From Vibrio sp. 10N.286.49.B3 (GTDB lineage: Bacteria > Pseudomonadota > Gammaproteobacteria > Enterobacterales > Vibrionaceae): 64,000 nt of DNA. Under the pieces are notes generated by a model. That model saw nothing but the letters and a program-made list of their open reading frames with translations. It had not been told where the DNA came from and made no database searches. The stretch covers positions 372,001 through 436,000 of the forward strand of contig NZ_MCUV01000001.1 of NCBI RefSeq assembly GCF_002873395.1. Direction: 5' to 3'. The position numbers and the translations under genes were made by a program. Below are positions 51,926-62,420 of this stretch, in pieces. Position 1 is the stretch's first letter, and each line of letters starts with the position of its first letter.

Positions 51926-52938
51926 CGGTTTTTTCTTAATTCTTTTAAGTAAGCGCGTACTGCGCGATTATGTTCTGCGAGTGTTTTAGAGAACACATGT
52001 CCCCCTTTACCACTAGCAACAAAATAGAAATATGGACTATCTTCAGGATGCAATGCTGCATGAATCGATTCTCGACCAGCCATGGCAATCGGTGTTGGCG
52101 GTAACCCTGACATGGTATAGGTATTATATGGCGTTGGCGTTCTTAGATCCTTTTTACGAATGTTGCCCTCGTAACTATCTCCCATGCCGTAAATAACGGT
52201 AGGATCTGTTTGCAGACGCATACCAATATTTAAACGATTAATAAACACTGAAGATACGCGCTCACGCTCTGCAGCTACGCCTGTTTCTTTCTCAATAATA
52301 GAGGCTAATATGAGTGCTTCATAGGCATTGTTAAGTGGTAGCCCTTGCGCTTTTTCTTGCCACTCTTGCTCTAAAACGGTATTTAACTTTTGATGCGCGC
52401 GCTTGAGGAGATCTAAATCTGTCGTACCTAGAGTAAAGTAGTAAGTTTCTGCGAGAAATAAACCCTCTAACTTCTCCTGATCGCTACCGATGAGTTGAGC
52501 AATCTCTTTTTCACTGACATCATTGAGTGTATGACGTAAATATTTATCTTGCTGCAACTGTACAAGCCACTCGCTAAAACGACTGCCTTCCACAAAAGTA
52601 ATAGAAAACTGGTGCTCTTTGCCTTCAATCAAAGCCAGTAAAGCCTGCTCAAAGGTTAAGCCTTGCTCTAATTGGAAAGTGCCTGCCTTTAGTTGTGTTA
52701 GCTCTGGTCGCAATTTCGGTATAAGGCGAAGATAAGGAGAAGCCTCAAGCCACTCATTATCGGTTAACTGCTTAACGACACTATTAAAACTACTTCCTGC
52801 TGAAATCGTAATAATCTCATCATGTACATTTGTTAAAGGGGTTGCTAGGTAACTTTTAGCTTGATTCAAAGTGTAAAAAGCCGCGCCTGCGAGCAAAATA
52901 AGAAGAAAAGATATAGCGATGAAAATTTTTTTTATCAC
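51922..52938 (-). CDS. mltG: Endolytic murein transglycosylase MltG
   Basis: 338 residues starting at GTG (52938). One N-terminal membrane anchor (about 4-24) and a YceG domain. The catalytic glutamate is in [13 protein letters not shown], and [11 protein letters not shown] with [17 protein letters not shown] are signatures. It cuts nascent glycan strands and may set their length. It overlaps pabC upstream and tmk downstream by 4 bases each. Confidence 0.96.
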   Translation of the reverse strand: MIKKIFIAISFLLILLAGAAFYTLNQAKSYLATPLTNVHDEIITISAGSSFNSVVKQLTDNEWLEASPYLRLIPKLRPELTQLKAGTFQLEQGLTFEQALLALIEGKEHQFSITFVEGSRFSEWLVQLQQDKYLRHTLNDVSEKEIAQLIGSDQEKLEGLFLAETYYFTLGTTDLDLLKRAHQKLNTVLEQEWQEKAQGLPLNNAYEALILASIIEKETGVAAERERVSSVFINRLNIGMRLQTDPTVIYGMGDSYEGNIRKKDLRTPTPYNTYTMSGLPPTPIAMAGRESIHAALHPEDSPYFYFVASGKGGHVFSKTLAEHNRAVRAYLKELRKNR

Positions 52939-53738
52939 GAGTTAAGAATTCCTTGCAGTGCCTTGGTATGAGGCCCAATTGAGTAATAAGATGTCTGTAT
53001 CGCTGTTATAGGGGCTACGCCAAGAATTGAATTAGTCATAAATACCTCTTCACTATCAAGCAGGTGTTCAAAAGTATACTGACCTTCTTTAACGATTAAG
53101 CCCAGTAAATCCGCCTTTTTCAGAACTTGTTTTCGCATCACGCCTGCAACGCCAGATTGATCCAACGCAGGAGTATATAATATATTGCCACAAGTCCAAA
53201 AAATGTTTGCCATGGTGGTTTCAATAACATGGTGATTAATATCGAGCACAATACCATCCACTTCACCCTGTTGATCCATTTCGGCTTTGAGTAATACCTG
53301 CTCCAGACGGTTATTGTGTTTGTGGCCAGCTAGCATAGGGACAAGTCCTAATCTCTGCTGACAAACACCAAGTTTAACCCCTGAGTGTTGCCAAGATAAA
53401 TAGTGTTGAGGATATTCAAAGGCTGAGATAGTCACCACTGGCGACCCAACGCCTTTAAAGCTATAACCTCGCCCACCCTGCCCTCGGCTAATATGTAGCT
53501 TTATACCGGCAAGAGACGACGATGATACCGCTTTATCTAACCAGATTTTTACCTTAGTCCAATCCAGAGCCGGCATTGCTAATACCGCAAGACAAGCATC
53601 GACTCTTTGCTGGTGCTGTTCAAAAAGATCAATCTGCCCGTCTCTTGTTTGCATCGTTGTAAAACAACCATCACCATACTGAAATGAGCGATCACTTAAT
53701 TCTAATTGCTTGGTACGCTCTCCATTTACCCAGTACAT
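52935..53738 (-). CDS. pabC: Aminodeoxychorismate lyase
   Basis: 267 residues of fold-type IV PLP enzyme. It releases p-aminobenzoate for folate synthesis. NGERTKQLELSDRSFQYGDG is the start with the active-site region, and HKHNNRLEQVLLKAEM carries the PLP lysine. TNSILGVAPI closes the site. It follows fabF across a terminator, the same order as E. coli. Confidence 0.94.
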   Translation of the reverse strand: MYWVNGERTKQLELSDRSFQYGDGCFTTMQTRDGQIDLFEQHQQRVDACLAVLAMPALDWTKVKIWLDKAVSSSSLAGIKLHISRGQGGRGYSFKGVGSPVVTISAFEYPQHYLSWQHSGVKLGVCQQRLGLVPMLAGHKHNNRLEQVLLKAEMDQQGEVDGIVLDINHHVIETTMANIFWTCGNILYTPALDQSGVAGVMRKQVLKKADLLGLIVKEGQYTFEHLLDSEEVFMTNSILGVAPITAIQTSYYSIGPHTKALQGILNS

Positions 53739-53755
53739 TCCATTTACCTAAAAAA

Positions 53756-53790
53756 TAAAAAACGGCTCAATGCTAAGCATTGAACCGTTT
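53756..53790 (-). terminator. Terminator between fabF and pabC
   Basis: Stem AACGG-TCAATGCT/AGCATTGA-CCGTT with one mismatch, followed on the minus strand by a long T-rich run. It may be leaky, allowing pabC to share the operon. Confidence 0.82.
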
Positions 53791-53815
53791 AAAAACAAGT
53801 CAGAGTTGAGTCAAA

Positions 53816-55060
53816 CTAGATTTTTTTGAAGATCAGACAGCCGTTAGTGCCACCAAAGCCGAAAGAGTTACATGCTGCATAAGTCATTTCTGTCTTACGT
53901 GCTGTATGAGGAACAAGGTCCACGCCTTCTAGCTCTTCTTCTGGATTATCTAAGTTTATGGTTGGCGGTACAATTTGATCAACCAGAGACATTGCCGTAA
54001 TAATGGCTTCAGCAGAGCCTGCAGCACCAAGTAGGTGACCAGTCATTGACTTAGTTGAAGAGATTAGTACATTTGCAAATCCTTCTTCACCTAGAGCACG
54101 CTTGATGCCTTTAATTTCAGCAAGATCACCAGCCGGTGTTGAAGTACCGTGAGCGTTAACATACCCAACCTGTGAACCTGTTAGACCAGCATCACGCATT
54201 GCCGCTTCCATAGCTAATGCTCCACCAGAACCATCAGCACTTGGTGATGTCATATGGTAAGCATCACCAGACATACCAAAACCAACTAATTCACAATAAA
54301 TTTTAGCGCCACGAGCTTTAGCATGTTCGTACTCTTCAAGTACCATCATACCTGCACCATCACCAAGAACAAAACCATCACGGTCTTTATCCCAAGGACG
54401 AGAGGCTCTTTGTGGCTCATCATTACGAGTAGAAAGTGCTTTAGCGGCAGCAAAGCCACCCATTCCTAACGGTGTTGATGCTTTCTCAGCACCACCAGCA
54501 AGCATAGCTTCAGCATCACCATAAGCGATCATGCGCGCAGCGTGGCCGATGTTATGTAAACCTGTTGTGCATGCTGTTGAAATGGCAATGTTAGGACCAC
54601 GCATACCGCGCATAATCGATAAGTGGCCAGCTATCATATTAACAATTGTTGAAGGCACGAAAAAAGGACTGATTTTACGTGGACCTTTTTCAGTTAATGC
54701 TTGATGACCCGCTTCAATTAAACCAAGACCACCGATACCAGAACCAATAGCAACACCAACACGAGGTGCGTTATCTTCTGTAATCGTTAAGCCGGAGTCA
54801 TCAAGAGCTTGAATACCTGCTGCGACGCCGTACTGGATAAATAAATCCATCTTACGAGCATCTTTTTTAGACATATACTCTTCGCAGTTAAAGTCTTTAA
54901 CTAAACCTGCAAAACGAGTTGGGAAATTGGTGGTGTCAAAGTGCTCGATATCAACGATACCGCTTTGACCAGCTAGCAGGGCTTTCCAAGATGATTCTAC
55001 ATTGTTGCCTACCGGCGACAACATACCCATGCCAGTAACAACTACACGACGCTTGGACAC
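53816..55060 (-). CDS. fabF: 3-oxoacyl-ACP synthase II
   Basis: 414 residues. It elongates acyl-ACP with malonyl-ACP, including the palmitoleate to vaccenate step. Catalytic C164 is in ISTACTTG; the two histidines are in [11 protein letters not shown] and [11 protein letters not shown]. It starts 90 bases after acpP, beyond a strong hairpin. Confidence 0.97.
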   Translation of the reverse strand: MSKRRVVVTGMGMLSPVGNNVESSWKALLAGQSGIVDIEHFDTTNFPTRFAGLVKDFNCEEYMSKKDARKMDLFIQYGVAAGIQALDDSGLTITEDNAPRVGVAIGSGIGGLGLIEAGHQALTEKGPRKISPFFVPSTIVNMIAGHLSIMRGMRGPNIAISTACTTGLHNIGHAARMIAYGDAEAMLAGGAEKASTPLGMGGFAAAKALSTRNDEPQRASRPWDKDRDGFVLGDGAGMMVLEEYEHAKARGAKIYCELVGFGMSGDAYHMTSPSADGSGGALAMEAAMRDAGLTGSQVGYVNAHGTSTPAGDLAEIKGIKRALGEEGFANVLISSTKSMTGHLLGAAGSAEAIITAMSLVDQIVPPTINLDNPEEELEGVDLVPHTARKTEMTYAACNSFGFGGTNGCLIFKKI

Positions 55061-55117
55061 GATTTTATTCTCCGGGAATTGAAATGATTTGAAAGGATTA
55101 AAGAAGGAAGATAAAAC

Positions 55118-55141
55118 TCAGGCGGTCAATTGACCGCCTGA
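55118..55141 (-). terminator. Perfect 24-base palindrome between acpP and fabF
   Basis: TCAGGCGGTCAATTGACCGCCTGA is a complete inverted repeat without a spacer, 10 bases past the acpP stop. On the minus strand it is followed by GTTTTATC, a weak T run. It probably attenuates, giving acpP more transcript than fabF. Confidence 0.75.
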
Positions 55142-55150
55142 AGAGAAATA

Positions 55151-55384
55151 TTACTGAGCGCTAGTTACGTAATCGATAGCAGCTTGAACAGTAGTGATTT
55201 TCTCAGCTTCTTCGTCTGGAATCTCAGTGTCAAATTCTTCTTCTAGAGCCATTACTAGCTCAACTGTATCTAGAGAATCAGCACCAAGGTCATCAACAAA
55301 AGAAGCTTCGTTTTTAACTTCTGCTTCATCAACACCTAGCTGTTCAATAATGATTTTTTTTACGCGTTCTTCGAGGTTGCTCAT
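55151..55384 (-). CDS. acpP: Acyl carrier protein
   Basis: 77 residues, very acidic. The phosphopantetheine site is S37 in [13 protein letters not shown]. It carries growing acyl chains for all fab enzymes here and for BioC/BioF. It is preceded by its own promoter, in keeping with the large amounts needed. Confidence 0.98.
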   Translation of the reverse strand: MSNLEERVKKIIIEQLGVDEAEVKNEASFVDDLGADSLDTVELVMALEEEFDTEIPDEEAEKITTVQAAIDYVTSAQ

Positions 55385-55429
55385 TTTTATTTTCCTTTAC
55401 AGAGTTCGCTTTAATGCGATGTTTTCCGT

Positions 55430-55457
55430 AGTTTATTCAAACTTTTAAAAGTTGCAA
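55430..55457 (-). promoter_or_regulatory. Candidate acpP promoter
   Basis: On the minus strand TTGCAA (55452-55457) and TAAACT (55430-55435) are 16 bases apart. The leader just downstream (ACTACGGAAAACATCGC and AAAGCGA) resembles the E. coli acpP leader as I remember it. Confidence 0.5.
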
Positions 55458-55549
55458 GGGCGACGTTGCTGGTCAAACCACAATTTATGGAATTTTAACC
55501 GAATTTACATACAATATTGACCTAAATCATACACTGGGGAGTGTAAAAT

Positions 55550-56284
55550 TTAAACCATGTACATGCCACCGTTTACGTGAAGTGTTTCACCAGTGATGTA
55601 AGCTGCCGCTGGTGAAGCCAAAAAAGCCACCGCTTCAGCAATTTCACGTGGATCACCTAAACGACCAGCTGGCACATTAGATAACGTTGCCGCACGCTGT
55701 TCATCATTTAGAGCTTTAGTCATATCAGTCTCGATAAAGCCCGGAGCAACCGTATTAACCGTTACCCCTCGAGAAGCGACTTCACGAGCCATTGATTTAG
55801 TAAAACCAATCACACCTGCTTTCGCTGCAGCATAGTTTGCTTGACCAGGGTTACCCATAGTACCAACAACTGAGCCTACGTTAACAATACGACCATTGCG
55901 TTTCTTCATCATACCACGAAGTACAGCTTTAGATAGACGGAAAATCGAAGTTAAATTCGTATCCATAATATCTGTCCACTCGTCATCTTTCATGCGCATT
56001 AGAAGATTATCGCGTGTAATACCTGCATTATTAACTAAAATATCAATGGCACCAAACTCTTCAACAATCGCTTTTAACGTCGTTTCTATTGATGCTGGTT
56101 CCGTCACATTAAGCGCAAAGCCTTTGCCATTTGCTCCTAAATACTCACTGATAGCAAGTGCACCATGATCGCTTGTTGCTGTACCGATTACCGTCGCGCC
56201 ACGCTCAACTAAAAGCTCAGCAATTGCACGACCAATACCACGGCTTGCACCAGTAACCAGTGCAATTTTGCCTTGTAAATTCAT
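55550..56284 (-). CDS. fabG: 3-oxoacyl-ACP reductase
   Basis: 244 residues. NADPH-dependent reductase of 3-ketoacyl-ACP. TGASRGIGRAIAE, NNAGITRDNLL, catalytic serine in VGSVVG and NYAAAKAGV (YxxxK) are exact family motifs. It follows fabD by 23 bases; a 165-base gap with the acpP promoter follows. Confidence 0.98.
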   Translation of the reverse strand: MNLQGKIALVTGASRGIGRAIAELLVERGATVIGTATSDHGALAISEYLGANGKGFALNVTEPASIETTLKAIVEEFGAIDILVNNAGITRDNLLMRMKDDEWTDIMDTNLTSIFRLSKAVLRGMMKKRNGRIVNVGSVVGTMGNPGQANYAAAKAGVIGFTKSMAREVASRGVTVNTVAPGFIETDMTKALNDEQRAATLSNVPAGRLGDPREIAEAVAFLASPAAAYITGETLHVNGGMYMV

Positions 56285-56307
56285 ATTTATTCCCTATAAG
56301 AACATGA

Positions 56308-57231
56308 CTATTTTGCTGCGTCTAGTGATGCTACATCATTAACAGGGGCAGCAGTAAGCGCCTTAACAATACGCTTAGTTAACCCTGTCAGAACCTTTCC
56401 TGGACCTAACTCAAACAATTTAACCACACCTTGAGCATGCATTTTTTCTACCGCTTCTGTCCAACGAACAGGGCTATGCAGTTGACGCACTAATGCATCT
56501 TTAATTTTGGCAGGATCAGTTTCTGCTGCTACATCTACGTTATTAATAACAGGGATAGATGGCGCATTAAATTCAATACTTTCTAACGCGATAGCTAGCT
56601 TATCGGCTGCTGGCTGCATTAATGCACAATGTGAAGGCACAGAAACAGGTAGAGGTAATGCACGTTTTGCGCCAGCTTCTTTACATAATACACCTGCACG
56701 TTCAACCGCGGCTTTATTACCAGCGATAACAACTTGACCTGGTGAGTTAAAGTTAACTGGAGAAACGACTTCACCTTGCGCTGCATCTTCACAAGCTTTT
56801 GCAATAGCAGCATCATCTAAGCCGATAATTGCGAACATTGCACCAACACCCGCTGGTACGGCTTCTTGCATTAATTGGCCACGAAGCTCAACGAGCTTAA
56901 TCGCTTCTTTAAAGTCAATCACACCCGCACACACTAGTGCAGAATACTCACCTAAGCTATGACCTGCAAGGTTCGCTGGTTGCGCTAAACCTTGCTCTTG
57001 CCATACACGCCAAATCGCAACTGAAGAAGCTAGCAGCGCAGGTTGAGTTCGATGAGTTTGGTTTAGATCTTCCACTGGGCCCGCTTGAACTAGAGCCCAA
57101 AGATCGTAACCTAAAACCTCTGAAGCTTCGGCAAAAGTTTGTTTTACAACATCATATTGCTCGCCTAGCTCAGCAAGCATACCAAGAGCTTGAGAGCCTT
57201 GACCTGGAAATACGACAGCAAACGTATTCAT
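56308..57231 (-). CDS. fabD: Malonyl-CoA:ACP transacylase
   Basis: 307 residues. It loads malonyl onto ACP. FPGQGSQALGM at the start, nucleophile S92 in GHSLGEY, the substrate arginine in LRGQLMQEAVP and the catalytic His in SVPSHCALM. A 114-base gap upstream could hold a promoter. Confidence 0.97.
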   Translation of the reverse strand: MNTFAVVFPGQGSQALGMLAELGEQYDVVKQTFAEASEVLGYDLWALVQAGPVEDLNQTHRTQPALLASSVAIWRVWQEQGLAQPANLAGHSLGEYSALVCAGVIDFKEAIKLVELRGQLMQEAVPAGVGAMFAIIGLDDAAIAKACEDAAQGEVVSPVNFNSPGQVVIAGNKAAVERAGVLCKEAGAKRALPLPVSVPSHCALMQPAADKLAIALESIEFNAPSIPVINNVDVAAETDPAKIKDALVRQLHSPVRWTEAVEKMHAQGVVKLFELGPGKVLTGLTKRIVKALTAAPVNDVASLDAAK

Positions 57232-57345
57232 AAATATTCTTCCTTTAAAAATGCTTAAGATAGGTAAGTATCAAAAAAGCTTGAGCTTATATTTAAGCCA
57301 ATGAGCCGAGATAAGTTACTCACCTATTTACAATCATTAATGATC

Positions 57346-58299
57346 TTAAAATTTAACCAGCGCAGAGCCCCAAGTGAACCCGCCACCAAACGCTTCTAGT
57401 AGTAAAGTTTGACCACGCTGAATGCGACCATCACGTACGGCTTCATCTAATGCCGTAGGAACGGTCGCAGCTGAAGTATTACCGTGTCGGTCAAGGGTAA
57501 TAACCACTTGATCAAGTGACATCGATAACTTCTTCGCTGTCGCTGAAATAATACGATAATTGGCTTGATGCGGAACTAACCAATCTAGTTCCGATTTATC
57601 CATATTATTCGCTTCAAGTGTATCTTTAACAAGGCGCGATAACTGCGTCACAGCGACTTTAAATACTTCATTACCAGCCATGTGTAACCAATGATCGACA
57701 TTGGTTTTATCACGGCTTGGCGTTGGTAGACTTAAAAGTTCGCCAAAACGACCATCTGAGTAGATGTGAGTCGATATGATACCTGGCTCTTCACTTGCAC
57801 CAATCACAACTGCACCTGCTGCATCACCAAACAAGATAATGGTTGAGCGATCCGTTGGATCACATGTCTTAGATAATGCATCAGCACCAACAACAAGAAC
57901 GTTTTTACACATTCCAGATTTAATATGTTGATCAGCGACAGATAATGCATAAACAAAACCAGAACAAGCTGCGGCTAAATCAAATGCTGGGCAACCTTTT
58001 ATCTCTAATTGTGCTTGCAACTGACAGGCAGAAGAAGGAAAGCTATGGCTAGCGCTCGTGGTCGCAACAATGATTAGGTCAATATCATCATTATTGATAC
58101 CGGCCATTTCAATTGCATTTACCGAAGCATGGTAAGCCATATCAGCAACGGTTTCACCTTCTGCTGCAATGCGGCGTTCTTTTATACCCGTTCGAGCAAC
58201 GATCCATTCATCATTGGTCTCCACCATTTTCTCTAAGTCTGCGTTTGTTCGCACCTGAGATGGCAAATAGCTGCCAGTACCTAAAATTTTGCTATGCAT
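57346..58299 (-). CDS. fabH: 3-oxoacyl-ACP synthase III
   Basis: 317 residues. It starts fatty-acid synthesis by joining acetyl-CoA to malonyl-ACP. C112 is in [11 protein letters not shown], and His and Asn are in VPHQANYRI and [10 protein letters not shown]. It starts 5 bases after the plsX stop. Confidence 0.98.
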   Translation of the reverse strand: MHSKILGTGSYLPSQVRTNADLEKMVETNDEWIVARTGIKERRIAAEGETVADMAYHASVNAIEMAGINNDDIDLIIVATTSASHSFPSSACQLQAQLEIKGCPAFDLAAACSGFVYALSVADQHIKSGMCKNVLVVGADALSKTCDPTDRSTIILFGDAAGAVVIGASEEPGIISTHIYSDGRFGELLSLPTPSRDKTNVDHWLHMAGNEVFKVAVTQLSRLVKDTLEANNMDKSELDWLVPHQANYRIISATAKKLSMSLDQVVITLDRHGNTSAATVPTALDEAVRDGRIQRGQTLLLEAFGGGFTWGSALVKF

Positions 58300-58304
58300 A
58301 AAGA

Positions 58305-59330
58305 CTAATAATGCCTCTCGAGTAAAACCGCTTCCAAACGATCGCTAATGCGACTTGGTATTTGTTCTCTGACTTCATGTACTGCTTCACCGATTGCATT
58401 CACAACGGCTGAAATATCAGCACTTCCGTGACTTTTGATAACAATACCTCGCAATCCTAACAAACTTGCGCCGTTATACTGGTCGGGGTTCAATGTTTTT
58501 AATTCAGTAAATAACTCAGAAAATAATATTCTTGCAATCCAACCCTTTAGTGATGAAGCCATCATGCTCGATTTTAGCTTATCAATAAAAAGTTGAGCCG
58601 TCCCTTCGCAGGTTTTTAAACAGATATTACCCACAAAGCCGTCGCATACAATGACATCAGCCACCCCTTGAAGCAGCTGATTACCTTCAATATAACCGAT
58701 GTAGTCCACAGATTCACTCTGTGAAAGCATTTCAGCACAGCGTTTGACTAAATCATTACCTTTAATCTCTTCAGCGCCAATATTTAAAATAGCAACGCGA
58801 GCTGGGCGAGAAAGGTGCTGTTCTGCAAGAGCACTACCCATGATGGCAAATTGAAATAGAGAGTCAGCATCACTCGATACATTTGCACCAAGATCAAGCA
58901 TCCAAGTTTTTTGACCAGAAGAAGTTGGCAAAGATGAGACAAGCGCAGGACGGTCAATACCAGGTAAAAGCTTTAATCGAAAACGTGATAATGCCATTAA
59001 AGCACCAGTATTTCCGGCACTAACACAGGCATCCGCTTGATGGGATTCCACGGCATCGATGGCCAAACGCATGGAGCTACCTTGGCTATTACGTAATGCT
59101 AAAGAAGGCTTTTCTGAATTGGAGATGGTTCGCTCGGTATGCTGCACACTCAATCGAGGGTGAGAAGCTAGACCAAGTCGCGATAGTTGAGGCGTGATCA
59201 AATCTTGATCACCAATAATAATCACTTTTAGCTCTGGGAAATGTGACAATGCCTGCACGGCGGCAGGCACTGTAACGCGAGGACCAAAGTCCCCGCCCAT
59301 TGCATCAAGTGCAACGGTAATACTTTGCAA
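58305..59330 (-). CDS. plsX: Phosphate acyltransferase PlsX
   Basis: 341 residues. It converts acyl-ACP to acyl-phosphate for PlsY, linking fatty-acid and phospholipid synthesis. [30 protein letters not shown] and [15 protein letters not shown] are signatures. No ATG is available: the best start is TTG at 59330, 8 bases after TAAGG and aligned with the starts of E. coli and Vibrio PlsX. A TTG 9 bases earlier sits on top of the ribosome site. Confidence 0.95.
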   Translation of the reverse strand: MQSITVALDAMGGDFGPRVTVPAAVQALSHFPELKVIIIGDQDLITPQLSRLGLASHPRLSVQHTERTISNSEKPSLALRNSQGSSMRLAIDAVESHQADACVSAGNTGALMALSRFRLKLLPGIDRPALVSSLPTSSGQKTWMLDLGANVSSDADSLFQFAIMGSALAEQHLSRPARVAILNIGAEEIKGNDLVKRCAEMLSQSESVDYIGYIEGNQLLQGVADVIVCDGFVGNICLKTCEGTAQLFIDKLKSSMMASSLKGWIARILFSELFTELKTLNPDQYNGASLLGLRGIVIKSHGSADISAVVNAIGEAVHEVREQIPSRISDRLEAVLLERHY

Positions 59331-59341
59331 AGGAATCAACC

Positions 59342-59512
59342 TTACTTGTTGATAACCTTTTTGCCACGGTAGTAACCGTCAGCAGTCACGTTGTGACGTA
59401 GGTGAGTTTCACCTGAAGTTGCGTCTACAGAAAGTGCAGCTGTAGTTAGTGCATCATGTGAACGACGCATGCCACGCATTGAACGTGATTTTTTGCTCTT
59501 TTGTACGGCCAT
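59342..59512 (-). CDS. rpmF: 50S ribosomal protein L32
   Basis: 56 residues from ATG at 59512 to TAA at 59342. Sequence [20 protein letters not shown] and the end YRGKKVINK are L32. It lies between yceD and plsX, the standard yceD-rpmF-plsX order that couples ribosome and lipid synthesis. The TAA is 11 bases before the plsX TTG. Confidence 0.97.
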   Translation of the reverse strand: MAVQKSKKSRSMRGMRRSHDALTTAALSVDATSGETHLRHNVTADGYYRGKKVINK

Positions 59513-59545
59513 TGACCCTACTCCTTTGTCTTAGCTTTAAGCAAA

Positions 59546-60073
59546 TTAACGCTTTAAACTTTTTAAAACATCGAATGGATTCGGCTTTTCATCTTCCAAA
59601 ATTTCTTCTGGAAGTTCACCAAATACCAAGTTATTTGAGTTAACGCTACATTCCGCAGTATCGTGCATTGCTATTTGTGGCAATTCAAGGATGAACTCGT
59701 CTTCAACTAACTTAATGATGTCTAGCTCACCGTACTCGTTTAGATCTACCAAATCATACTCTTCCGGGGCTTCTTCTTCACTCTTCTCGCTGTAAACAGG
59801 AGTACAAGTAAAGTCGACTTCACACAAATGTGTGTAGACTTCATTGCAGCGCTGACACTCTAAATCGACTTCGACGTTAGCTTTACCAGAGATAACGACT
59901 AATCGCTGTTCATCAAGCCCAAATGACAATGAGACTTGTGCGTCGCGTTTGACGCTTACGACTGTCTGACTTAAACGCTTAAAAAGACTGACTTGGATGA
60001 TACCATCGAAATCAAGACGTTTCTGAGCATTTTTGGCAGGATCAACCGTTCGCGGTAATTTTACCTTTTGCAT
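59546..60073 (-). CDS. yceD: DUF177-family protein YceD (23S rRNA accumulation protein)
   Basis: 175 residues. The DUF177 pattern is MQKVKLPRTVDPAKNAQKRL at the start, LECQRCNEVYTHLCEVDF with its CxxC, and the acidic DLVDLNEYGELDIIKLVEDE. It helps 23S rRNA accumulate in E. coli. It is the first gene of the yceD-rpmF-plsX-fab operon; the promoter must lie in 60074-60222, opposite maf. Confidence 0.94.
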   Translation of the reverse strand: MQKVKLPRTVDPAKNAQKRLDFDGIIQVSLFKRLSQTVVSVKRDAQVSLSFGLDEQRLVVISGKANVEVDLECQRCNEVYTHLCEVDFTCTPVYSEKSEEEAPEEYDLVDLNEYGELDIIKLVEDEFILELPQIAMHDTAECSVNSNNLVFGELPEEILEDEKPNPFDVLKSLKR

Positions 60074-60222
60074 AGGGCGCGAATATTATCTTCCAAAATG
60101 TATTTAGTCAAAGGAAAAGGGAAAAAAAATGTACATTTCCACTCATCCCACAAAGAGAATTAGGATCGCAATCATAAGTTCATATATGCTAAACCATAGA
60201 CTCACTAAGATTGTAAATTAAA

Positions 60223-60819
60223 ATGAAAAATTACCAACTAGTTTTAGCGTCAACTTCACCTTTTCGTCAACAATTACTAAATAAACTGGCTCTGCCCTTT
60301 AAAACACTAGAGCCCAACTGTGATGAAACGCCATTTGCAGGCGAAACACCAATCGAATTAGTGCAGCGATTAGCAGAGAATAAAGCTCGTTCTTGTACTG
60401 TTGATAAGCCAAGTTTAGTGATTGGCTCCGATCAGGTTTGTGTTATTAACGATCAAATAGTAGGAAAACCGCTCACACGTGAAAAAGCTATCGAGCAGTT
60501 ACTGGCACAAAGTGGACAGCGCATCACTTTCTATACTGGGTTAGCGGTCTTTAACAGCCAAACCGGTCACTGCGATATCGAAGTTGATGTTTTCCATGTC
60601 CATTTCCGCTCTCTATCAATGGCTATGATTGAATATTACGTTGATACCGAGCAACCATGGTATTGCGCAGGTAGTTTTAAGAGCGAAGGTTTAGGCATCG
60701 CTCTGTTTGAAAAACTAGAAGGCAAAGATCCGAATGCATTAATCGGTTTACCACTCATCACTTTGATTGACATGTTAAATCAACAAGGCATTGACGTACT
60801 GAGTATAAATAACCAGTAA
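60223..60819 (+). CDS. maf: Maf-family nucleoside triphosphate pyrophosphatase (YceF type)
   Basis: 198 residues. [12 protein letters not shown] is the phosphate-binding start, [11 protein letters not shown] the substrate loop and GSDQVCVI the metal aspartate. The YceF subgroup hydrolyses m7GTP, cleaning modified nucleotides. It is divergent from yceD, as in E. coli. Confidence 0.94.
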   Translation: MKNYQLVLASTSPFRQQLLNKLALPFKTLEPNCDETPFAGETPIELVQRLAENKARSCTVDKPSLVIGSDQVCVINDQIVGKPLTREKAIEQLLAQSGQRITFYTGLAVFNSQTGHCDIEVDVFHVHFRSLSMAMIEYYVDTEQPWYCAGSFKSEGLGIALFEKLEGKDPNALIGLPLITLIDMLNQQGIDVLSINNQ

Positions 60820-60827
60820 ATCAAAGC

Positions 60828-60871
60828 TCTCACATGCCCTGGCAGCATCCATACTGACTCGGCATGTGAGA
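60828..60871 (+). terminator. Long hairpin after maf
   Basis: An 11-bp stem TCTCACATGCC/GGCATGTGAGA with a 22-base loop 9 bases past the maf stop. There is no T run after it, so termination is uncertain. Confidence 0.4.
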
Positions 60872-60916
60872 CTAAATGTACGTGAATAAATCAACCAATA
60901 GATAAAGTGTCCCTAA

Positions 60917-61858
60917 TTAAGCGCGTAATTTTTTCAAAGCGTACTCTAGTTTTGCTTCCATAGGCGCTGAAATATCCATCTTTTCTTCATTCGATGGATG
61001 GGCAAACTTAATATTAGCAGCATGCAAGAATAAGCGCTGCAAACCAACTTTTGCAGTATAAGCATCAAATCGACGATCACCGTAACGATCATCCCATGCA
61101 ATTGGGTGACCAGCATATTGGCAATGCACACGAATTTGGTGCGTACGCCCTGTAATTGGGCTTGCTTGCACTAACGTAGCATGTTCGAACTTCTCTAGAA
61201 TACGATAGCGCGTTTCTGATGCCTTACCCTGTGGGTTAACACGTACAATGCTGTTTACTTCATTTTTAAGCAGTGGTGCATTAATCACTTTACAAGTCGA
61301 CTTCCACTGGCCCATAACAAGGGCAAAATAGTACTTCTGCACTGTTTTCTCTCTAAATTGCGCCTGTAAATGACGTAAAGCAGAGCGCTTTTTAGCGACT
61401 AATAAAATGCCCGACGTATCACGATCGATTCGGTGAACCAGTTCTAAAAATCGAGCATCTGGACGTAAAGCTCTTAGCGCTTCAATCGCACCAAACTTCA
61501 ATCCACTGCCACCATGAACCGCAGTTCCTGACGGCTTATTTAAAATTAGCAGATGATCATCTTCGTAAATAATGCAATGTTCTAGCTCAGCGACTTTATT
61601 TAGCTTCGTACTTGGGACTTTATCTTGCGACTCTTCTTCCATTGTAACCGGAGGAATGCGTACAATATCGCCCGCTTGTAATTTGTAATCCGCTTTAATA
61701 CGCTTTTTATTTACCCGCACTTCACCCTTACGCACGATTCGGTAAACCATGCTCTTAGGAATATTTTTTAATTGGTTGCGTAAGAAGTTATCAATACGCT
61801 GACCCGCCATATCTTCGTCAATATCGACTAATTGGACTTTCGTTCTTATTTCACTCAT
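60917..61858 (-). CDS. rluC: 23S rRNA pseudouridine synthase RluC
   Basis: 313 residues. N-terminal S4 RNA-binding domain (about 17-80, RIDNFLRNQLKNIPKSMVYR) then a RluA-type catalytic domain with the aspartate in HRIDRDTSGILLVAKK. RTHQIRVHCQYAGHPI is another family motif. It modifies U955, U2504 and U2580 in E. coli 23S rRNA. It is divergent from rne. Confidence 0.96.
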   Translation of the reverse strand: MSEIRTKVQLVDIDEDMAGQRIDNFLRNQLKNIPKSMVYRIVRKGEVRVNKKRIKADYKLQAGDIVRIPPVTMEEESQDKVPSTKLNKVAELEHCIIYEDDHLLILNKPSGTAVHGGSGLKFGAIEALRALRPDARFLELVHRIDRDTSGILLVAKKRSALRHLQAQFREKTVQKYYFALVMGQWKSTCKVINAPLLKNEVNSIVRVNPQGKASETRYRILEKFEHATLVQASPITGRTHQIRVHCQYAGHPIAWDDRYGDRRFDAYTAKVGLQRLFLHAANIKFAHPSNEEKMDISAPMEAKLEYALKKLRA

Positions 61859-62096
61859 AGGGTCATTATATCACTCAAACAAGGCTTGCATCACATTTTC
61901 TTAAATTAGTATTTAAAGCGCAAAAAGTACAAAAGTTGGTGAGGAATCAATCAAATAGTAAAAAGCTATGTACAAAATCACGCTCTGTACATTGCAAATC
62001 ATAAAATATACCGAATAAGTGAATAATAAACAGACACTTAAACCTTGAGAAAATACGACTCATATTAATTTTTTTTAGCGTTTATGCTAAAGCAGA
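61859..62096. other. Divergent rluC/rne spacer
   Basis: This AT-rich stretch has no ORF with a ribosome site. It should hold the rluC promoter on the minus strand; no convincing boxes are seen. Confidence 0.4.
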
Positions 62097-62125
62097 TTGC
62101 TGAGATTTACTTGCACTGCTATAGT
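62097..62125 (+). promoter_or_regulatory. Candidate rne promoter
   Basis: TTGCTG (62097-62102) and TATAGT (62120-62125, 5/6) are 17 bases apart. The implied leader is about 325 bases, similar to the long E. coli rne leader. Confidence 0.45.
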
Positions 62126-62300
62126 TCACAGCTGTGATAGATAAACTGATTATATTTTATACTACATCACTTATCTTAAGCAAAAATGAGTAGATCACTT
62201 CGGAACAAATGCAGCAATTGGCGTCAGACATGATGTCCGAAGAATAATTGTCGCTCTACTCTCGTACACTCATGCTGAGTATTTCACCGCAAATCGCGGA

Positions 62301-62387
62301 TCATAGTTAACCCTATGATGACTGACGTGCCCTCGAGCATCCCTTCCAGCCGGGAGGCTGCACACTTAGAGCCATGGGATCAGGCAC
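62301..62387 (+). promoter_or_regulatory. Structured rne 5' leader (probable RNase E autoregulatory element)
   Basis: Four stems can be read directly: TCATAG/CTATGA (62301-62318), an outer GTGCC/GGCAC (62327-62331 with 62383-62387), a second ATCCC/GGGAT (62339-62343 with 62376-62380) and an inner CAGCC/GGCTG with a GGGA loop (62347-62360). In E. coli, RNase E cuts hairpins in its own leader to limit its level. This compact nested element is in the corresponding place. Confidence 0.7.
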
Positions 62388-62420
62388 CATGAGAAACGAA
62401 CCAAAGCGACAAATCAAAAA

